From positions 20,763,501 through 20,827,500 of the forward strand of contig CATNEN010000039.1 in the NCBI GenBank assembly GCA_950097015.1: DNA of 64,000 nt, written 5' to 3'. The DNA is from Macrostomum hystrix (lineage: Eukaryota; Platyhelminthes; Macrostomidae). Within the stretch, counting starts at the first letter, position 1, and the number at the start of each line of letters is the position of its first letter. Both the position numbers and the translations under genes were made by a program. The notes under the pieces were generated by a model. It saw nothing but the letters and a program-made list of their open reading frames with translations, searched no databases and was not told the DNA's origin. Below, piece after piece: positions 10,110-26,611 of the stretch.

Positions 10110-11771
10110 TTATTCGTCGATGTGCATTCGCTTAGCGCCGCGCTGAGCTGAAGAAGCGCCGTCCTTGCTTAGAGAGAACGACATCCGGATTAGCCAGGCC
10201 CGGTCGCTAAGCTGCAGCTCGCTGTGATTGGCCATGCAGATGGCGTCAAGAGCATCTCGTGGATTGGAGAAGAACAAGAAGCCGCTCTTATTTTCGCTAT
10301 TAAGAAACTGGATTCTCTCCGGCTGGGGAGCCTCTGCAGATTCCAGCATGCGGGCAATGTCCTGCTCTGTGGCCTCGGGCTGGGAGCCCCAAAAGTATAC
10401 AACTGAGGACGGCTCGATTGGTTTGTTCTTCTTAACCATGTCCGGTGTCATAAAACGATTGCGACAGTTGCGACCGGAGATATCAAAATCCTTCACCGAC
10501 GGAGTGCCGTCTGGCAGCGGCTGAGCGTCGCGAACGTCTTTAAGCAGACGCTGACGAGAGTAGTCAACGATGAGACGCTTGCCAAGCAGCTGGCAATTGT
10601 GTAGGTATTGAACACATGCGTCAGCTGACCTTGTGTCCAGCATCTCGGCCATAGCCTGACCTTTAGTGCTAGAAAAGAATTTTATGCGACGAACATTGCC
10701 GTACAGGCAGAGCACATTGAACAGGCGATCGCAGTTAAGCCGCTCGCTTAGGCCGGACAGGAACAGGATGTTGTTGCTGCGCTGATTCGTGACAGCGGTG
10801 GCGCCGGCTGCAGCTACGCCACCCTGCTGCAGCTGATCTGGCAGAATGCCAGTCAGTGGTGCCAGACGTTCAATTATACCTTGAGCGTCTAAACCGGGCA
10901 CATTCAACGCTGTTAGCTGCGAAGCCAGACCTAGCAGGCCAGATACGACAGCGGCTGTGGCGCCCGGAGCTGCCGAAGGAACGGCGGCTGGTGCCATTTG
11001 AGCCATCGAAGATGTGTCGCGTCGGTTTAATAGTCCGCTAACAGGCGGTGGACCATCGAACAGAGCCACGCGACGCGGATCCATAGACAGCTGTTGCTGC
11101 TGCTGGCCACGGGCAGCCGGGATAGCTGGGGTAGTCTGACGGCCCGACATCCATTCGTCGATGACATTGCGCGTGTCGCGCACTATATATTTGAACACCT
11201 CAGCGTTGACATATTCGCAGCGCAGCGTATTGCAATTAGCGTAGATATCAGCGCCGTTCAGCTGAGGCTTAGCCTTGGCACCCTCTTCAACGCTAGAAAA
11301 CTCCACGATGGCCTGCGAATCCATGACATTTCTAGTCAAAGTGATTCGCTCTACCTGGCCAAATGGCGAACAGATCTTCTTGAAAGTTTCGATGTCAACA
11401 TCCACGCGAATGTTAAACAGCGTAAACAGCAGCAGGTTGCTGGGCCCGTGAGCCAGGTATTCTTTCTTGGGCTCAGTGATCTGGGCCTGCTTTGAGAAAC
11501 TCAGCAACACTGGCATGTCACGCACTATGATGGCCTCGCCTTCGTTCTGTCGGCGGATGAGATCCTCGGCCTCAAGCAGAGTGGCAAATTCAACCAGAGC
11601 CTGGCGACGCTGGGCCATGAGGAACACCTGCGTGACGCGGCCGTAGTTTTCGAAGGCGCGATGCAGCTCATATTCGCTAGTATTTGACTGAATGTCGCGC
11701 ACAAATAGTACTCGTGACGGATCGGCTCCAGGCGAAACGCCGCGCTTGACTCGCTTAACATCTGAGGACAT
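10110..11771 (-). CDS. hnRNP L-type RNA-binding protein, conserved copy
   Basis: A single uninterrupted exon of 553 codons with four RRMs. RRM1 (about 20-98) contains RVLFVRDIQSNTSEYEL. RRM2 (108-190) contains LLLFTLFNI and LNGADIYANCNTLRCEY. RRM3 (333-412) contains NILFLSGLSERLNCDRLFNV and KGQAMAEMLDTRSA. RRM4 (455-540) contains SSVVYFWGSQPEATEQDI. The linker (about 200-330) is Ala/Gln-rich and low in complexity. RRM order, spacing and the GADIY and NCDRLFN signatures place it with hnRNP L/LL and fly smooth rather than PTB. Expected role: nuclear splicing regulation through CA-repeat RNA. It lacks the RRM4 intron found in the downstream paralog. The ATG at 11,771 is preceded by ...CTCCTAGCAACACA. 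Confidence 0.95.
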   Translation of the reverse strand: MSSDVKRVKRGVSPGADPSRVLFVRDIQSNTSEYELHRAFENYGRVTQVFLMAQRRQALVEFATLLEAEDLIRRQNEGEAIIVRDMPVLLSFSKQAQITEPKKEYLAHGPSNLLLFTLFNIRVDVDIETFKKICSPFGQVERITLTRNVMDSQAIVEFSSVEEGAKAKPQLNGADIYANCNTLRCEYVNAEVFKYIVRDTRNVIDEWMSGRQTTPAIPAARGQQQQQLSMDPRRVALFDGPPPVSGLLNRRDTSSMAQMAPAAVPSAAPGATAAVVSGLLGLASQLTALNVPGLDAQGIIERLAPLTGILPDQLQQGGVAAAGATAVTNQRSNNILFLSGLSERLNCDRLFNVLCLYGNVRRIKFFSSTKGQAMAEMLDTRSADACVQYLHNCQLLGKRLIVDYSRQRLLKDVRDAQPLPDGTPSVKDFDISGRNCRNRFMTPDMVKKNKPIEPSSVVYFWGSQPEATEQDIARMLESAEAPQPERIQFLNSENKSGFLFFSNPRDALDAICMANHSELQLSDRAWLIRMSFSLSKDGASSAQRGAKRMHIDE

Positions 11772-13447
11772 TGTGTTGCTAGGAGTGCTTATGCTAACTT
11801 TTAACTAAAAATTCTTAATATACTAAGCCAATCAGTTTTTCTTGATTCAATCGTCTGATCGACTTGCTGAGATGAGGAAAGTTGTGAATCGAGTGATGCA
11901 AAAAACGTGAATAGATAGATTACGCGCAGATTATGAATGTTGTCAGGTCAGGTGTCAAGTAGTGAAAGTCCAGGTCAGGCGGTTGAATCAGTAAAAGTAG
12001 AAATTCACAGGTTTTCAGCACTCGGATGCGCTTGCAAGGGTGATAAATGTCAAGTTCGATTTTTCAGGGACCAGGAGCTCCAGTTGATGTTTAAGAGAAT
12101 GATGAAAGGTTCTGAAATGGAAGAGTTGGCGAACACACAAGGGGGTAGATAACAAAGGCATGAGCTTGGTGGTTACAGATGCATTGAATAGTTAATAAGG
12201 CATTGGGCACATCAAAGAGTGAATTTTTTACAAGAAATATTGCTTGACGAAATATAACACTTGTTTGAAACAAAATCTTGAAATCTTGAATGGACAAGTA
12301 GTTTAGAAGTTTGATAAATTTTTGTGATTTGAGATAAAAGGTAGATGTAAAATTTTATTTCCTTGGTTCCTATTTTAAACTTCTTACTAATTTGCTAATG
12401 GCTAATTAGGGCAAATTTAACAAAAAAAATTATAGAAATTTCATAGACTTAACATGTAACATCTGCTTCCTTAAGCTGTATCTATAGTCTTCTAGACCAT
12501 GCTGGCTATGACAGGAATTTAGTAAAAATTCTTACTTTTTGGCTGAATTGTGTTCAATAAAAATTTTCTCAAGACATTAGACAAATTTGCCCAATGAAAA
12601 AATGACCTGAATGCTATACAACAAATTAAATCTAGAAGCTTCATTTGTGATTTTAAAAAAGCACAATGACCAATTATAAATATTTTTTTGTTTGCACAAA
12701 AAATTGTTTCAAATTTTTACAAACTACAGTATTTCAAGACTTTACATTACATAAGTGGTAGGCCTAGTCAATATATAATTTGTATTTAGCTACTAATTTT
12801 TGCAATTTTTCACTTTCAACAGACTTACTTAATGTCACTAATAAACATGTAATCCCAACTATGGCAGGTTTATTTTGGCTTCCAAATTTTGTTCAAAATT
12901 GTAGACAAACAGAATACATAGGTGTTAAACCAATTGAAGTTTTCTGTAACATTTGCTAGCCTTAGCTGATGTTTCATTTAAATTGTAAACTATTGCATTA
13001 TGCTACAATCCTCTTACCAAAGGGAAATCCTACCCCTTAGTAATTGTATTATAAAAAATACAAAAGTGAGCAATGTTAAATATCTCTAAAATATCTAAAA
13101 TAAGTCCAAAATAGCCAACAAAGTATGTAATTATAGTATATATATACTATGTCTATTGCCAAAACAAATTCTAATAAGCCTTCTAATTGACTTAAATTAA
13201 GTCAAATTTAAGTTTTATTACTACAATTAAACTTGGGCGTAGAGGACATAGCAACAATGCTAAAGACATAAACATTTATATTAATATATATTTAGAAACA
13301 AGTATTATATACTTTATATTGAGTCATGGCAAACATATGGCCATAGGCATAAGACATTTTTGGTGGCCATTTTTGGAATTTTGGCCTAAGTGACAAGGGC
13401 ATGGTATTTATAGCTGGGCTAGGCCAAATTTTTTCTGTATGTATAGG
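11772..13447. other. AT-rich spacer, no gene seen
   Basis: Low-GC sequence with homopolymer runs and occasional TAGGCCTA-type palindromes. Only short frames occur (for example 11,937-12,152), without coding character. It may contain the 5' UTR or promoter of the gene ending at 11,771, but no motif stands out. Confidence 0.6.
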
Positions 13448-15999
13448 TACCCACTGGAAAATGTACTAGGGGACCCTTAGGGGAACTGAAGGGGCATCGG
13501 GGTTTGGTTGGGGCGAGCTTGAAAGGCAAAGATTGTTTATTTTTTGCATAAAAGTAAATTCCTTGAGGCATATTTCAACTTTTCTACTTTTTAAAGTGTT
13601 TAAGCATATTTGGGTCAGAGGGGGTTTTGATGGGGTTTTCCCCTATGAACTCAGCTTTTGGGGCTGTCCCCTAAAAGCCCCTTAGCCTTTAATCGTTATA
13701 ACAAAGTTTGAAAGTTTTTTTGAGTTTGAATATTTCAAGCGAGTTGCCTAAAAAATGCTTGTTTATTTTACTTTTTATTGTTTCAAAAATGAATAATTTG
13801 TATATTGCAAGATTTTTATTTTAAATGTAGTTAACCCTGCACGTAGCGTCTAGATTTTATCTAACAAAACACGAAAGTTATCTTTTTATCGCAGAACTTT
13901 TAATTTAATGATATGTAGCTATCTGTCTGTATGATATCGATTCTTGTACGAGAGACAGAGTCAGGGCACTCTGAAATAAAAAAGGATGTGTAAAGCCCAG
14001 AGATAGGCTAGCCTAAATATAAGTTTATTAATCAGGTATTGCCATTTAGACTGGCTAACAAGCATTCATTCGATCATATATAGGCCCTATATTGGGTCAA
14101 TTTAAGTAGACCTAGTCCTGAACAATGCTCTTCAATATAACTGAGGCAGTAATTGTTTGATTACATTTTTTGTTATATGCCTGTGCCTAGGTAGGCCTAC
14201 TTTACCTATTATTGTCTATAGTAGTTAGCATGGCTAGGCCCTAGCAAGGTCATATTACATTAACTTCCATACCATAGTTGTAAGACTTTTAGAATTTGTT
14301 ATTTGACCTTTATCAATACCAAATGTGGAGCTTGTTGTTAGCTAACATATTTATGTCTGTTTGTTTAGACTATTGGGCATATTGATATAAGTAGCTAGAA
14401 CTTATGTTTAAGATTCTATTTGAAGAATAATCTTATTTAGTCCTAAATGTTTTTTATATATTCTTAAAGTAATAATGCTAAGAGTAAGACTTATTAAAAA
14501 ATGTTTTGCTGTCTCTAGAATAAGCATAGGCAAGTTTAGTTAATATTCCTCAAACAAATTTTATAGGGCTTACCAATTTTTTAAACAATGAAATATATTA
14601 ATTATTTGTTTATATTCATTTAACTATGGTTTTATTCTCTAGGTAGATTGTTAAACTAGCAAAATTGCTTCTAAAAGTGTAGAAAAATTGGTCTTATGGA
14701 TATAATAGGCCTATCGAGATTTTATTTAGCAATTTCTTTTTACAGTTTTACTTTTAGCAATTAATACAAAAATGTTTAAAGTATAATTCTAATTTCATAC
14801 CTTTTAATTTAGATGAGTATGAGGGTTACATTTAATTTTATACTTAGCTAGGCCTATGATAGCTTGATTTAACATAATTATATATTTTACATTGCATTAT
14901 AATTATTGCATTTTATATATTAGGCACTAGTGCAACTAGAAGAGGGGATAGCTGAGAGAATTCAATCGAAAAGGTAGCGATGGAAAAAAGAAATTTTCGG
15001 GCCCGTTAGAAGACATTGTAACTGCAGCGGTGCGAAAAAACTTCCCCTCTGCAACGGACCGCGAAATTACTGACTGCATAGCAAAGACTCTGCATAATTC
15101 TCGTGACCGCGGTTCTGATTCCAGACGAATTGTCCTATCATCAAAGGGCAGGATATTATGCTGGCACTGCTTCCGTTGCTGCAACGCCTTCCGAGGCGGA
15201 TCATTCTGGTCCTTCTGCAAAGCGCCGCAGGGCACGTTCGGCTGCAGGTGGTCAACACAAACAAGGCAGACATGTGGCGATTGTTAGCAATAGCGACAGT
15301 GAAAACTAATTTACCGACGATGAAGTCCATACACTCTGCTTTTGCGACTTTTTCAAAAACGTTATCACTGTGAAGGGGAATTTTTATATTTAATTTTTTT
15401 ATTCAAATGTGAGTCATTTTGTCAAACCGGAGAAATTGTGTTTAAATTCAGGGTAATTTTGGTCGAATCTGGGGTAATGTTGGTCAAACCTGATTTATTT
15501 TGTTCAGATTCAAGGGTAATGTTGGTCAAACCTGATTTATTTTGTTCAAATAATGGGGTAATTTTGATCAAATGCGGTTTGTTTTGGTCAAACTAAAGTT
15601 TAATTCAATTCCATCAATGAAAATATACTCGTAAAATTTAATCGGTCGTATTTATTTAAAGACACTTCGGAAAAGGAAAAATATAAATGCAATGAAGTCT
15701 CGAAATGTGCAGCTTTGACTTTGACTGCTTCATTTGACTGCTGATTAGAAATCATTCTCTAACTTCTAATTTCTAAAATCTTCCACTGATACAGAGTACA
15801 AATATATTGCAAAAATCTGCTAGGGGTTAGCCCCTATAAGCTACATTTTACTAGGGTCTGAGAAGGGGATTACCCTTAACCAACCCCTAGTTGCCCCTAG
15901 GGGTCCCCTGCCGAACCTGCTCTCATTCCCCTAGTCATCCCCTATCGTTCCCCGAGGTGTAACCCCGAGGGGTCCCCTAGTGTTTTTGCCAGTGGGTAT
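13448..15999. mobile_element. 2.55-kb element with terminal inverted repeats
   Basis: The left end TACCCACTGGAAAATGTACT continues AGGGGACCCTTAGGGG. The right end, read on the minus strand, begins TACCCACTGGCAAAAACACT and continues AGGGGACCCCTCGGGG. This gives inverted termini of about 36 bp, followed inward by irregular G-rich AGGGG motifs on both sides. CACTGG directly inside TACC recalls CACTA-type ends, but no transposase was found and I cannot fix a target-site duplication. Internally there are three about 43-bp direct repeats (15,440-15,600; GGTAATGTTGGTCAAACCTG) and a small broken coding remnant. It is probably a non-autonomous DNA transposon. Confidence 0.6.
14960..15309 (+). pseudogene. 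Broken coding remnant inside the inverted-repeat element
   Basis: A GC-richer island in AT-rich DNA. One frame reads GPLEDIVTAAVRKNFPSATD and on through EITDCIAKTLHNSRDRGSDS. Sense then continues in a shifted frame (ELSYHQRAGYYAGTASVAA, then SAKRRRARSAAGG) to SNSDSEN and a stop at 15,309. The frame change near 15,120 means a frameshift or a small intron. The basic, Ser/Ala-rich C-terminus suggests a nuclear protein tail. I do not recognise a transposase domain. Confidence 0.4.
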
Positions 16000-17742
16000 A
16001 TATATTCTAGAATGTCAAACATCAATATGGGCTTCCAATGTTCCCTTGATAAATTGCAACATAAGCTTATTACAATGTGCCCTAAAAGACCCAGGCAAGG
16101 CTGCAAGGGGCCTAAAGATATAATTTTATTTAAAAAACTGAAAACCAGTACTCAAAACTTTAAAAAAAGCAAAAAAATATATCAGAGTTAAATAATAATT
16201 AGTCCAAAATATTCTTTACTAGGCCTAGTAATACTCTAGTCTTACATAATTATAGCCAAAAGATGCTTTATAGCCCATACACTAGGCATAAGGCAGCTAG
16301 GGCTTTTAAACTAGGCCCTAGCTTTAGTTTAAAGAGATACATTTAAGAGATAGCCATACAGCTGATTAAGCTGGGCTGATATATAGAGAAAACTATTTTA
16401 TCAGGCGAAAAAACCATGTATCAGATTTTAATTTTTGGTGTTGACTTGTGAAATGTTGCTATCGGGTAGAGGTATGGTTGTATTGTATAAGCCTTATAAG
16501 TTAACTCAAATCTGTGTATAAGTTAGTTTGCTTGCGGCTTATATAGTATAGTATAGCCATTTCGTACTAATATTTGTTAACTGATTTAACGTTGCTATTG
16601 TGACACTGAGCAGTGATCACCTGATAATTGTAATTGGTTGGACTAGGCTATTCCAGAGCACCTAACGTTAGGGCCTAATGAAACGACGTTCGCAACATAA
16701 CGTTTACAATGAAAATGAATGAATATAATATGCGTTGTTTAGTCTCTTGAATTTCTTCTTACAATTTGCTCAAACGAACTATCGCCCATCAAAACAAATA
16801 AAAAGCAAGAACTTTCGCTTTTTGCAAAATTGCGAGGTAATTATGACTGCAATATGTTATTTAAATTTTAATTAAAAAACCATGTTTATATGTATCTTAA
16901 AAACTTGCAAACTAGAAAGTTCCTTGAGCATCGCTAAGTGACGCGTTTCCTACTTGGGAATCATGGTCATTTTCCAACTCTAACTCCTATAAAAACTACT
17001 AAAGTAGTTAGGATTTAGGAATTATTTTATGTAAAACTGTTTTGTAAAAATTTGATTTGTAAAACATCGTATAATGTTTAGATAGAATATTGCTTGCATT
17101 CTAGGTCACGTGTCTAGACAATAATATATGGTAATAAGTATTCTACTATATTTTTGTAATTCCATATTGTCATATTGTCACCAAGAACTCAAAATAAATT
17201 AATTTAGTGGTTTAAGTCTAAAACTATGAGTCGAGCTAGAGCTTACAGTAAGTGTTTATTTACATTTATGATTGTGTCGAATTATACCTTTTTTGTAACA
17301 TTGCTTTACTGGACGTACTCAGGGGTCACTTATCTGATATACACAGCAAAGGTAAAGAAATAATCAGTATATATTATTGGACCAAAAAATGCCCACAAAA
17401 AAATAATTTAGATCTCTTTACAATTAGCATATATTGCTATATGGTACACGCGAAGATAAATTTGAACAGGTGAGGTGAATTGAAATTAAGAAACTACAAT
17501 CTATGATCTCAATCAGTGTTGTAAATTAAAACTGCACGTGAACGTGAAATCATCCTGTACGCGTTGTTAGTGTATAAGGGAAATGTGGCATCAGCTGTTT
17601 CATTTATTTGGATGAGTTTTTGTGGCCCGCAGATTACAGATTACATGATTTATTTGTGTACTTTTCAGACATAACATTTTAATTGTAATTGTAGCGTAGC
17701 GATAATAGTGCATGGTGCATCCTCTGCAGTCTTATTCTCAAA
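16000..17742. other. AT-rich spacer, no gene seen
   Basis: AT-rich sequence with several TAGGCCTA and CTAGGCCCTAG palindromes between 16,200 and 16,330. Nothing with coding character on either strand. The last part would be the 3' flank of the TNF-type gene; an AATAAG lies just past its stop. Confidence 0.6.
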
Positions 17743-22334
<4,592 letters not shown>

Positions 22335-22774
22335 TCGTCGACTAAATCTGTAGATTTGAGGACGCTTCTGTGGGTTTAAGGACGTCTAATTTTTTGGACG
22401 TATGGGTGGGTGCAGACAATAAAAAACTGTCTTCCTGATTTCCGTTTTTATACTCGTACTATCTTCAGTTTCATTAGGAATTCTATTTTTATCTCTTATT
22501 GTTGACAGTGTCATTCTTAAAAGGTAGCATTGCGAAAGAGCTAAAAATACAAAAATGCGTCAAATGGCCGAGCGAAATGTTTGGGCGGGCGGCTGTTTAT
22601 ACATAGTAATTTATTCAACATTATTCAATCACGTGAAGAACAATAACTAGCCTAGGTAAAGCAATGTACGATGCTATGAACTCAGCTGACGGCATGACAA
22701 ATGGTAGGTTTGCTCAATTCGAAACTTCATTACAATGACTGCCGTTACAAAAGTAGTGCAATATCACCGATTAG

Positions 22775-23200
22775 TCAGTGGGATTCCCTATTAAACAGTG
22801 GGATTCCCTATTAGACAGTGGGATTCCCTATTAGACAGTGGGATTCCCTATTAGACAGTGGGATTCCCTATTAGACAGTGGGATTCCCTATTAGACAGTG
22901 GGATTCCCTATTAGTCAGTGGGATTCCCTATTAGACAGTGGGATTCCCTATTAGTCAGTGGGATTCCCTATTAGTCAGTGGGATTCCCTATTAGACAGTG
23001 GGATTCCCTATTAGTCAGTGGGATTCCATATTAGACGGTGGGATCTTATGTTATACAGTGGGATCCCAAATTAGACCGTTGGATTCCCTATTAGACAGTG
23101 GGATTACCTATTAGACAGTGGGATTACCTATTAGTCAGTGGGATTCCCTATTAGACAGTGGGATTCGCAATTAGAAAGTGGGATCCCCTATTAGACATTG
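22775..23200. repeat. 20-bp minisatellite, about 21 copies
   Basis: Units of CAGTGGGATTCCCTATTAGA with a common TTAGT variant; copies past 23,020 are decayed. It lies upstream of the TNF-type gene. The segment 22,335-22,774 holds its 5' flank and nothing else I can identify. Confidence 0.95.
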
Positions 23201-23221
23201 ATCAGAAAAATGATGCCAACG

Positions 23222-23350
23222 AGATATATTGGTGGATTTCGCCACCACGACGAGAGTCGTTGAATATCTCAACAATGCAGATGTATTGTGATTCTGGAAG
23301 TTGCTTCATCGGAAAGACCGGAGAGTTTTAGCCCGTGTTCTAGAGTTTAA
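23222..23350. repeat. Dispersed repeat, family C (half-copy)
   Basis: CGACGAGAGTCGTTGAATAT through GTGATTCTGGAAGTTG and GAGTTTTAGCCCG matches 49,085-49,185 in the same orientation. The remainder, 23,351-23,739, is AT-rich with nothing recognisable. Confidence 0.7.
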
Positions 23351-23739
23351 TAGCAATTGGTTGAATATTTGAGGAAATACAAAATAATAATGTGGCCATT
23401 TGAACTAACCCTGTGTTCTTTCTACTCATATTCTACAAGTATTATAACGGTATATCGTGTGTAGAAAAAAATAGAAAAAAAAATTCTATTTTTAGCAACA
23501 AGATTCCGTTTGCTTACGCAAATCGCATGGCTTTGCCCTATAATACGAGTTAAAGGCAACTCAATAGATCGAAACTTAGAAAATAAACTGGAATCTGCAT
23601 GTTTCTGTACCCCATGAATTTACGAGTACTTTCATTTATTTCCTTACCAAAAATATGCCCTACGGTACTTTTGTTCAATTCTGCACCTCCATTTGAAAAA
23701 GTACATTTTCATATTCATAGTCTTAGCTAAGGTTTCAAC

Positions 23740-24610
23740 TGAGCGTTTCCTGGACCCTCAAATCTACAGAAGCGTTCTCAAATCTACAGAAGCGTTCTCA
23801 AATCTACAGAAGCGTTCTCAAATCTACAGAAGCGTTCTCAAATCTACAGAAGTGTTCTCAAATATACAGAAGCGTTCTCAAATCTACAGAAGCGACCCCA
23901 AATCCTCAGAAGCATCCCCAAATCCTCAGAAGCATCCCATAAATCCTCAGAAGCATCCCCAAATCCTCAGAAGCATCCCCAAATCCTCAGAAGCATCCCC
24001 CAAATCCTCATAAGCATCCCCAAATCCTCAGAAGCATCCCCAAATCCTCAGAAGAATCCCCAAATCCTCAGAAGCATCCCCAAATCCTCAGAAGAATCCC
24101 CAAATCCTCAGAGGCATCCCCAAATCCTCAGAAGCATCCCCCAAATCCTCAGAAGCATCCCCAAATTCTCAGAAGCATTCTCAAATCCTCAGAAGCATCC
24201 CCCAAATCCTCAGAAGCATCCCCAAATTCTCAGAAGCATTCTCAAATCCTCAGAAGCATCCCCCAAATCCTCAGAAGCATCCCCAAATTCTCAGAAGCAT
24301 CCCCAAATCCTCGGAAGAATCCCCAAATTCTCATATGCATCCTTAAATCCTCAGAGGCATTCCCAAATCCTCAGAAGCATCCCCCAAATCCTCAGAAGCA
24401 TCCCCAAATCCTCAGAAGAATCCCCAAATTCTCAGAAGCATTCTCAAATCCTCCGAAGCATCCCCAAATTCTCAGATGCATCGCCAAAATCCTCAGAAGC
24501 ATCCCCAAAATCCACAGAAGCATCCCCAAAATCCACAGAAGCATCCCCCAAATCCTCCGAAGCATCCCCAAATCCTCCGAAGCATCCCCAAATCCTCAGA
24601 AGCATCCTTC
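23740..24610. repeat. 20-bp minisatellite, about 43 copies, with unit switch
   Basis: The array begins with AAATCTACAGAAGCGTTCTC units (23,760-23,890). It then changes to AAATCCTCAGAAGCATCCCC, with a few 21-bp units carrying an extra C. One array thus contains two related subfamilies side by side. Open frames across it are by-products of the period. Confidence 0.95.
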
Positions 24611-25257
24611 ACAAATTGCTACTCAAATCTTTTTGCCGCCTATAAGACAGATTTAAACTCAGACAATATTAAACAATTATTTTTTGCTTATGACCTTGGC
24701 AAAACTCCTGTCGCTACGCATGTGTACTTGTGTATAAAATTGAAAAAAAATTGTTCATTAAAAGTGCGCAATTAGTCGCTTAGTTAAATGATGAAAACTG
24801 AAATTGCATTACCTACAAGGTATGAAAGAGCGCGTTTGTACATCTGGAGCATGAATACTATGTAATTAAAACATGACATGAAAATCAGATAAATCGATTA
24901 AAAACATCACAAATATATAATCGAAATAGGATATTTACACGCACTAGTGTAGTCACATAATACGGAGTAGGAACATTATTTGTACCAGTCACTACATTAC
25001 ATTGGATTCAATGATCTACAAAATTTATAAAGGGCCTGAGAACACGGATGAAGCTAAATATAGCTAGGGAGTAGCTATGGCGAAAGTTTTAGAGAGATTT
25101 GGTCGGTTTTAGCTTTAATCAGAGAACCTGGATAGCCATATCAAAGTAGATAGCATTGATTCTGGTAAACAGGTGCTTGAACTGTGGTATTGACTGGGTT
25201 AAAAAATGTTTACCGACTGTAACCTGTAAGACCATGCGTTCGGGTTTTTAATTCAAT
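24611..25257. other. Spacer, no gene seen
   Basis: Mixed AT-rich sequence between two minisatellites. No frame with coding character and no repeat that I could match elsewhere. Confidence 0.5.
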
Positions 25258-25710
25258 CCAATGGAACTGCCTTTGATCTGATGGGAAACCTTCCAGTCCG
25301 ACAGGAAACCTTCCAGTCCGACAGAAAACCTTCCAGTCTGATGGGAAACCTTCCAATCCGATGGGAAACCTTCCAATCCGATGGGAAACCTTCCAGTCTG
25401 ACAGGAAACCTTCCAATCCGATGGGAAACCTTCCAGTCTGACAGGAAACCTTCCAATCCGATGGGAAACCTTCCAGTCCGACAGAAAACCTTCCAATCCG
25501 ATGGGAAACCTTCCAATCCGATGGGAAACCTTCCAATCCGATGGGAAACCTTCCAGTCTGACAGGAAACCTTCCAATCCGATGGGAAACCTTCCACTCCG
25601 ATGGGAAACTTTCCATTCCGATGGGAAAAATTCCAATCCGATGGGAAACTTTCCAATCCGATGGGAAACTTTCCACTCCGATGGGAAACTTTCCAATCCG
25701 ATGGGTAGCT
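25258..25710. repeat. 20-bp minisatellite, about 23 copies
   Basis: Units of GGAAACCTTCCAATCCGATG. The last three bases vary between ATG and ACA and position 13 is A or G, giving a binary-like pattern of unit types. GGAAACCTTCC is nearly self-complementary. Confidence 0.95.
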
Positions 25711-25888
25711 TGTTATTCAAAATTAGCTCCCGTTGAGGCAGCCAATTTATGTTTGGGGCTAGGCCTACTGAAAATCAGTACGAGTAAAGCAGGTGATTCC
25801 AAGAATTATACGGACATGCACAGACAGTAAATTATTTGACTGACAAACGAATGATGAAAGGGAGGCCAGGAGACTAGGCAGGCTAGGC

Positions 25889-26611
25889 CTAGGGCTTCAA
25901 CAGCAATGCTTCAACTCCCGGATACCGCATGCTGGCCTCCAGCACCGCCACCCGCAGCCTGTGCAGCTCCTCGCGCACCTCGGCCAACTCCTCCTCGGCC
26001 TGACAGCGGCGCAGATCTCGACGTCGTTGACTGGCTCGGCTGAGAGCGGCCGCCGACTGCTGAGAGCGCAGCCGACGCAGCTGCTGCATCAGGCAGGCGT
26101 TCTCGGCACGCAACTCGGCGCACGTGTTCGACAACACGGAGGCCAGCTCGCGTGCGTCCTCCCCGATGCTGACACTGCGTCGACGCATCGCATTGGTGGC
26201 CGCATTGTTGTTGACATGACAATAGCACGGTGCTGACGAAGCTGTCGACTGCTGATTGGTGCAGTCGCTCTTCGGTCGCTTGACAGCGGTGGACCTCCGG
26301 CTGCTGATCTCGGCCACCTCCTTCTGCATGCGGTCCAGGGTGTCAACTAGGCAGCGAACCCGGTGACCGTGCTCAGCTTCGGCTGCGCGTAGCCGCTGCC
26401 GAAGTCGCTGATTCTCGGCGTGCAGCTCTCGCACCAGTTCGTCTAGTGCGTCCTCGCAGCCGCGCCCGGCACTGATGCTTCCGCCGCTGTCAGTGCTCGA
26501 CTGACGCTGCGTCATCGGCGGCTGCGGATGCGGCTGCGGCGGCGACAAAGACTCAGCGTAGAGCTGCATGAGTTCGCCTGTCAGCTTGTCAACATCTGGG
26601 TCCATTGTCAT
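25889..26611 (-). CDS. Coiled-coil protein, 240 aa, family unknown
   Basis: A single-exon frame starting at the ATG at 26,611 (MTMDPDVDKLTGELMQLYAE); a second ATG lies two codons on. After a Pro/Gln-rich stretch come two predicted coiled-coil blocks. The first is about 90-130 (ELVRELHAENQRLRQRLRAA), the second about 165-230 (CAELRAENACLMQQLRRLRS, then AEEELAEVREELHRLR). Between them is a basic, Ser/Asn-rich linker with RRRSVSIGED, which resembles a basophilic phosphorylation site. GC-rich codon use agrees with other genes here. I cannot assign a function; a cytoskeletal or centrosomal adaptor is possible. The stop codon overlaps a CTAGGCCTAGG palindrome. Confidence 0.7.
   Translation of the reverse strand: MTMDPDVDKLTGELMQLYAESLSPPQPHPQPPMTQRQSSTDSGGSISAGRGCEDALDELVRELHAENQRLRQRLRAAEAEHGHRVRCLVDTLDRMQKEVAEISSRRSTAVKRPKSDCTNQQSTASSAPCYCHVNNNAATNAMRRRSVSIGEDARELASVLSNTCAELRAENACLMQQLRRLRSQQSAAALSRASQRRRDLRRCQAEEELAEVREELHRLRVAVLEASMRYPGVEALLLKP

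Noticed and set aside
17252-17473. 73-codon plus-strand frame
   Set aside because: AT-rich, Tyr/Ile/Lys-biased, no start context, no domain; chance frame.
25210-25736. Frames with repeated FPIGLEGFPSDWKVSHRIGR-like sequence
   Set aside because: 20-bp satellite read in all frames on both strands.
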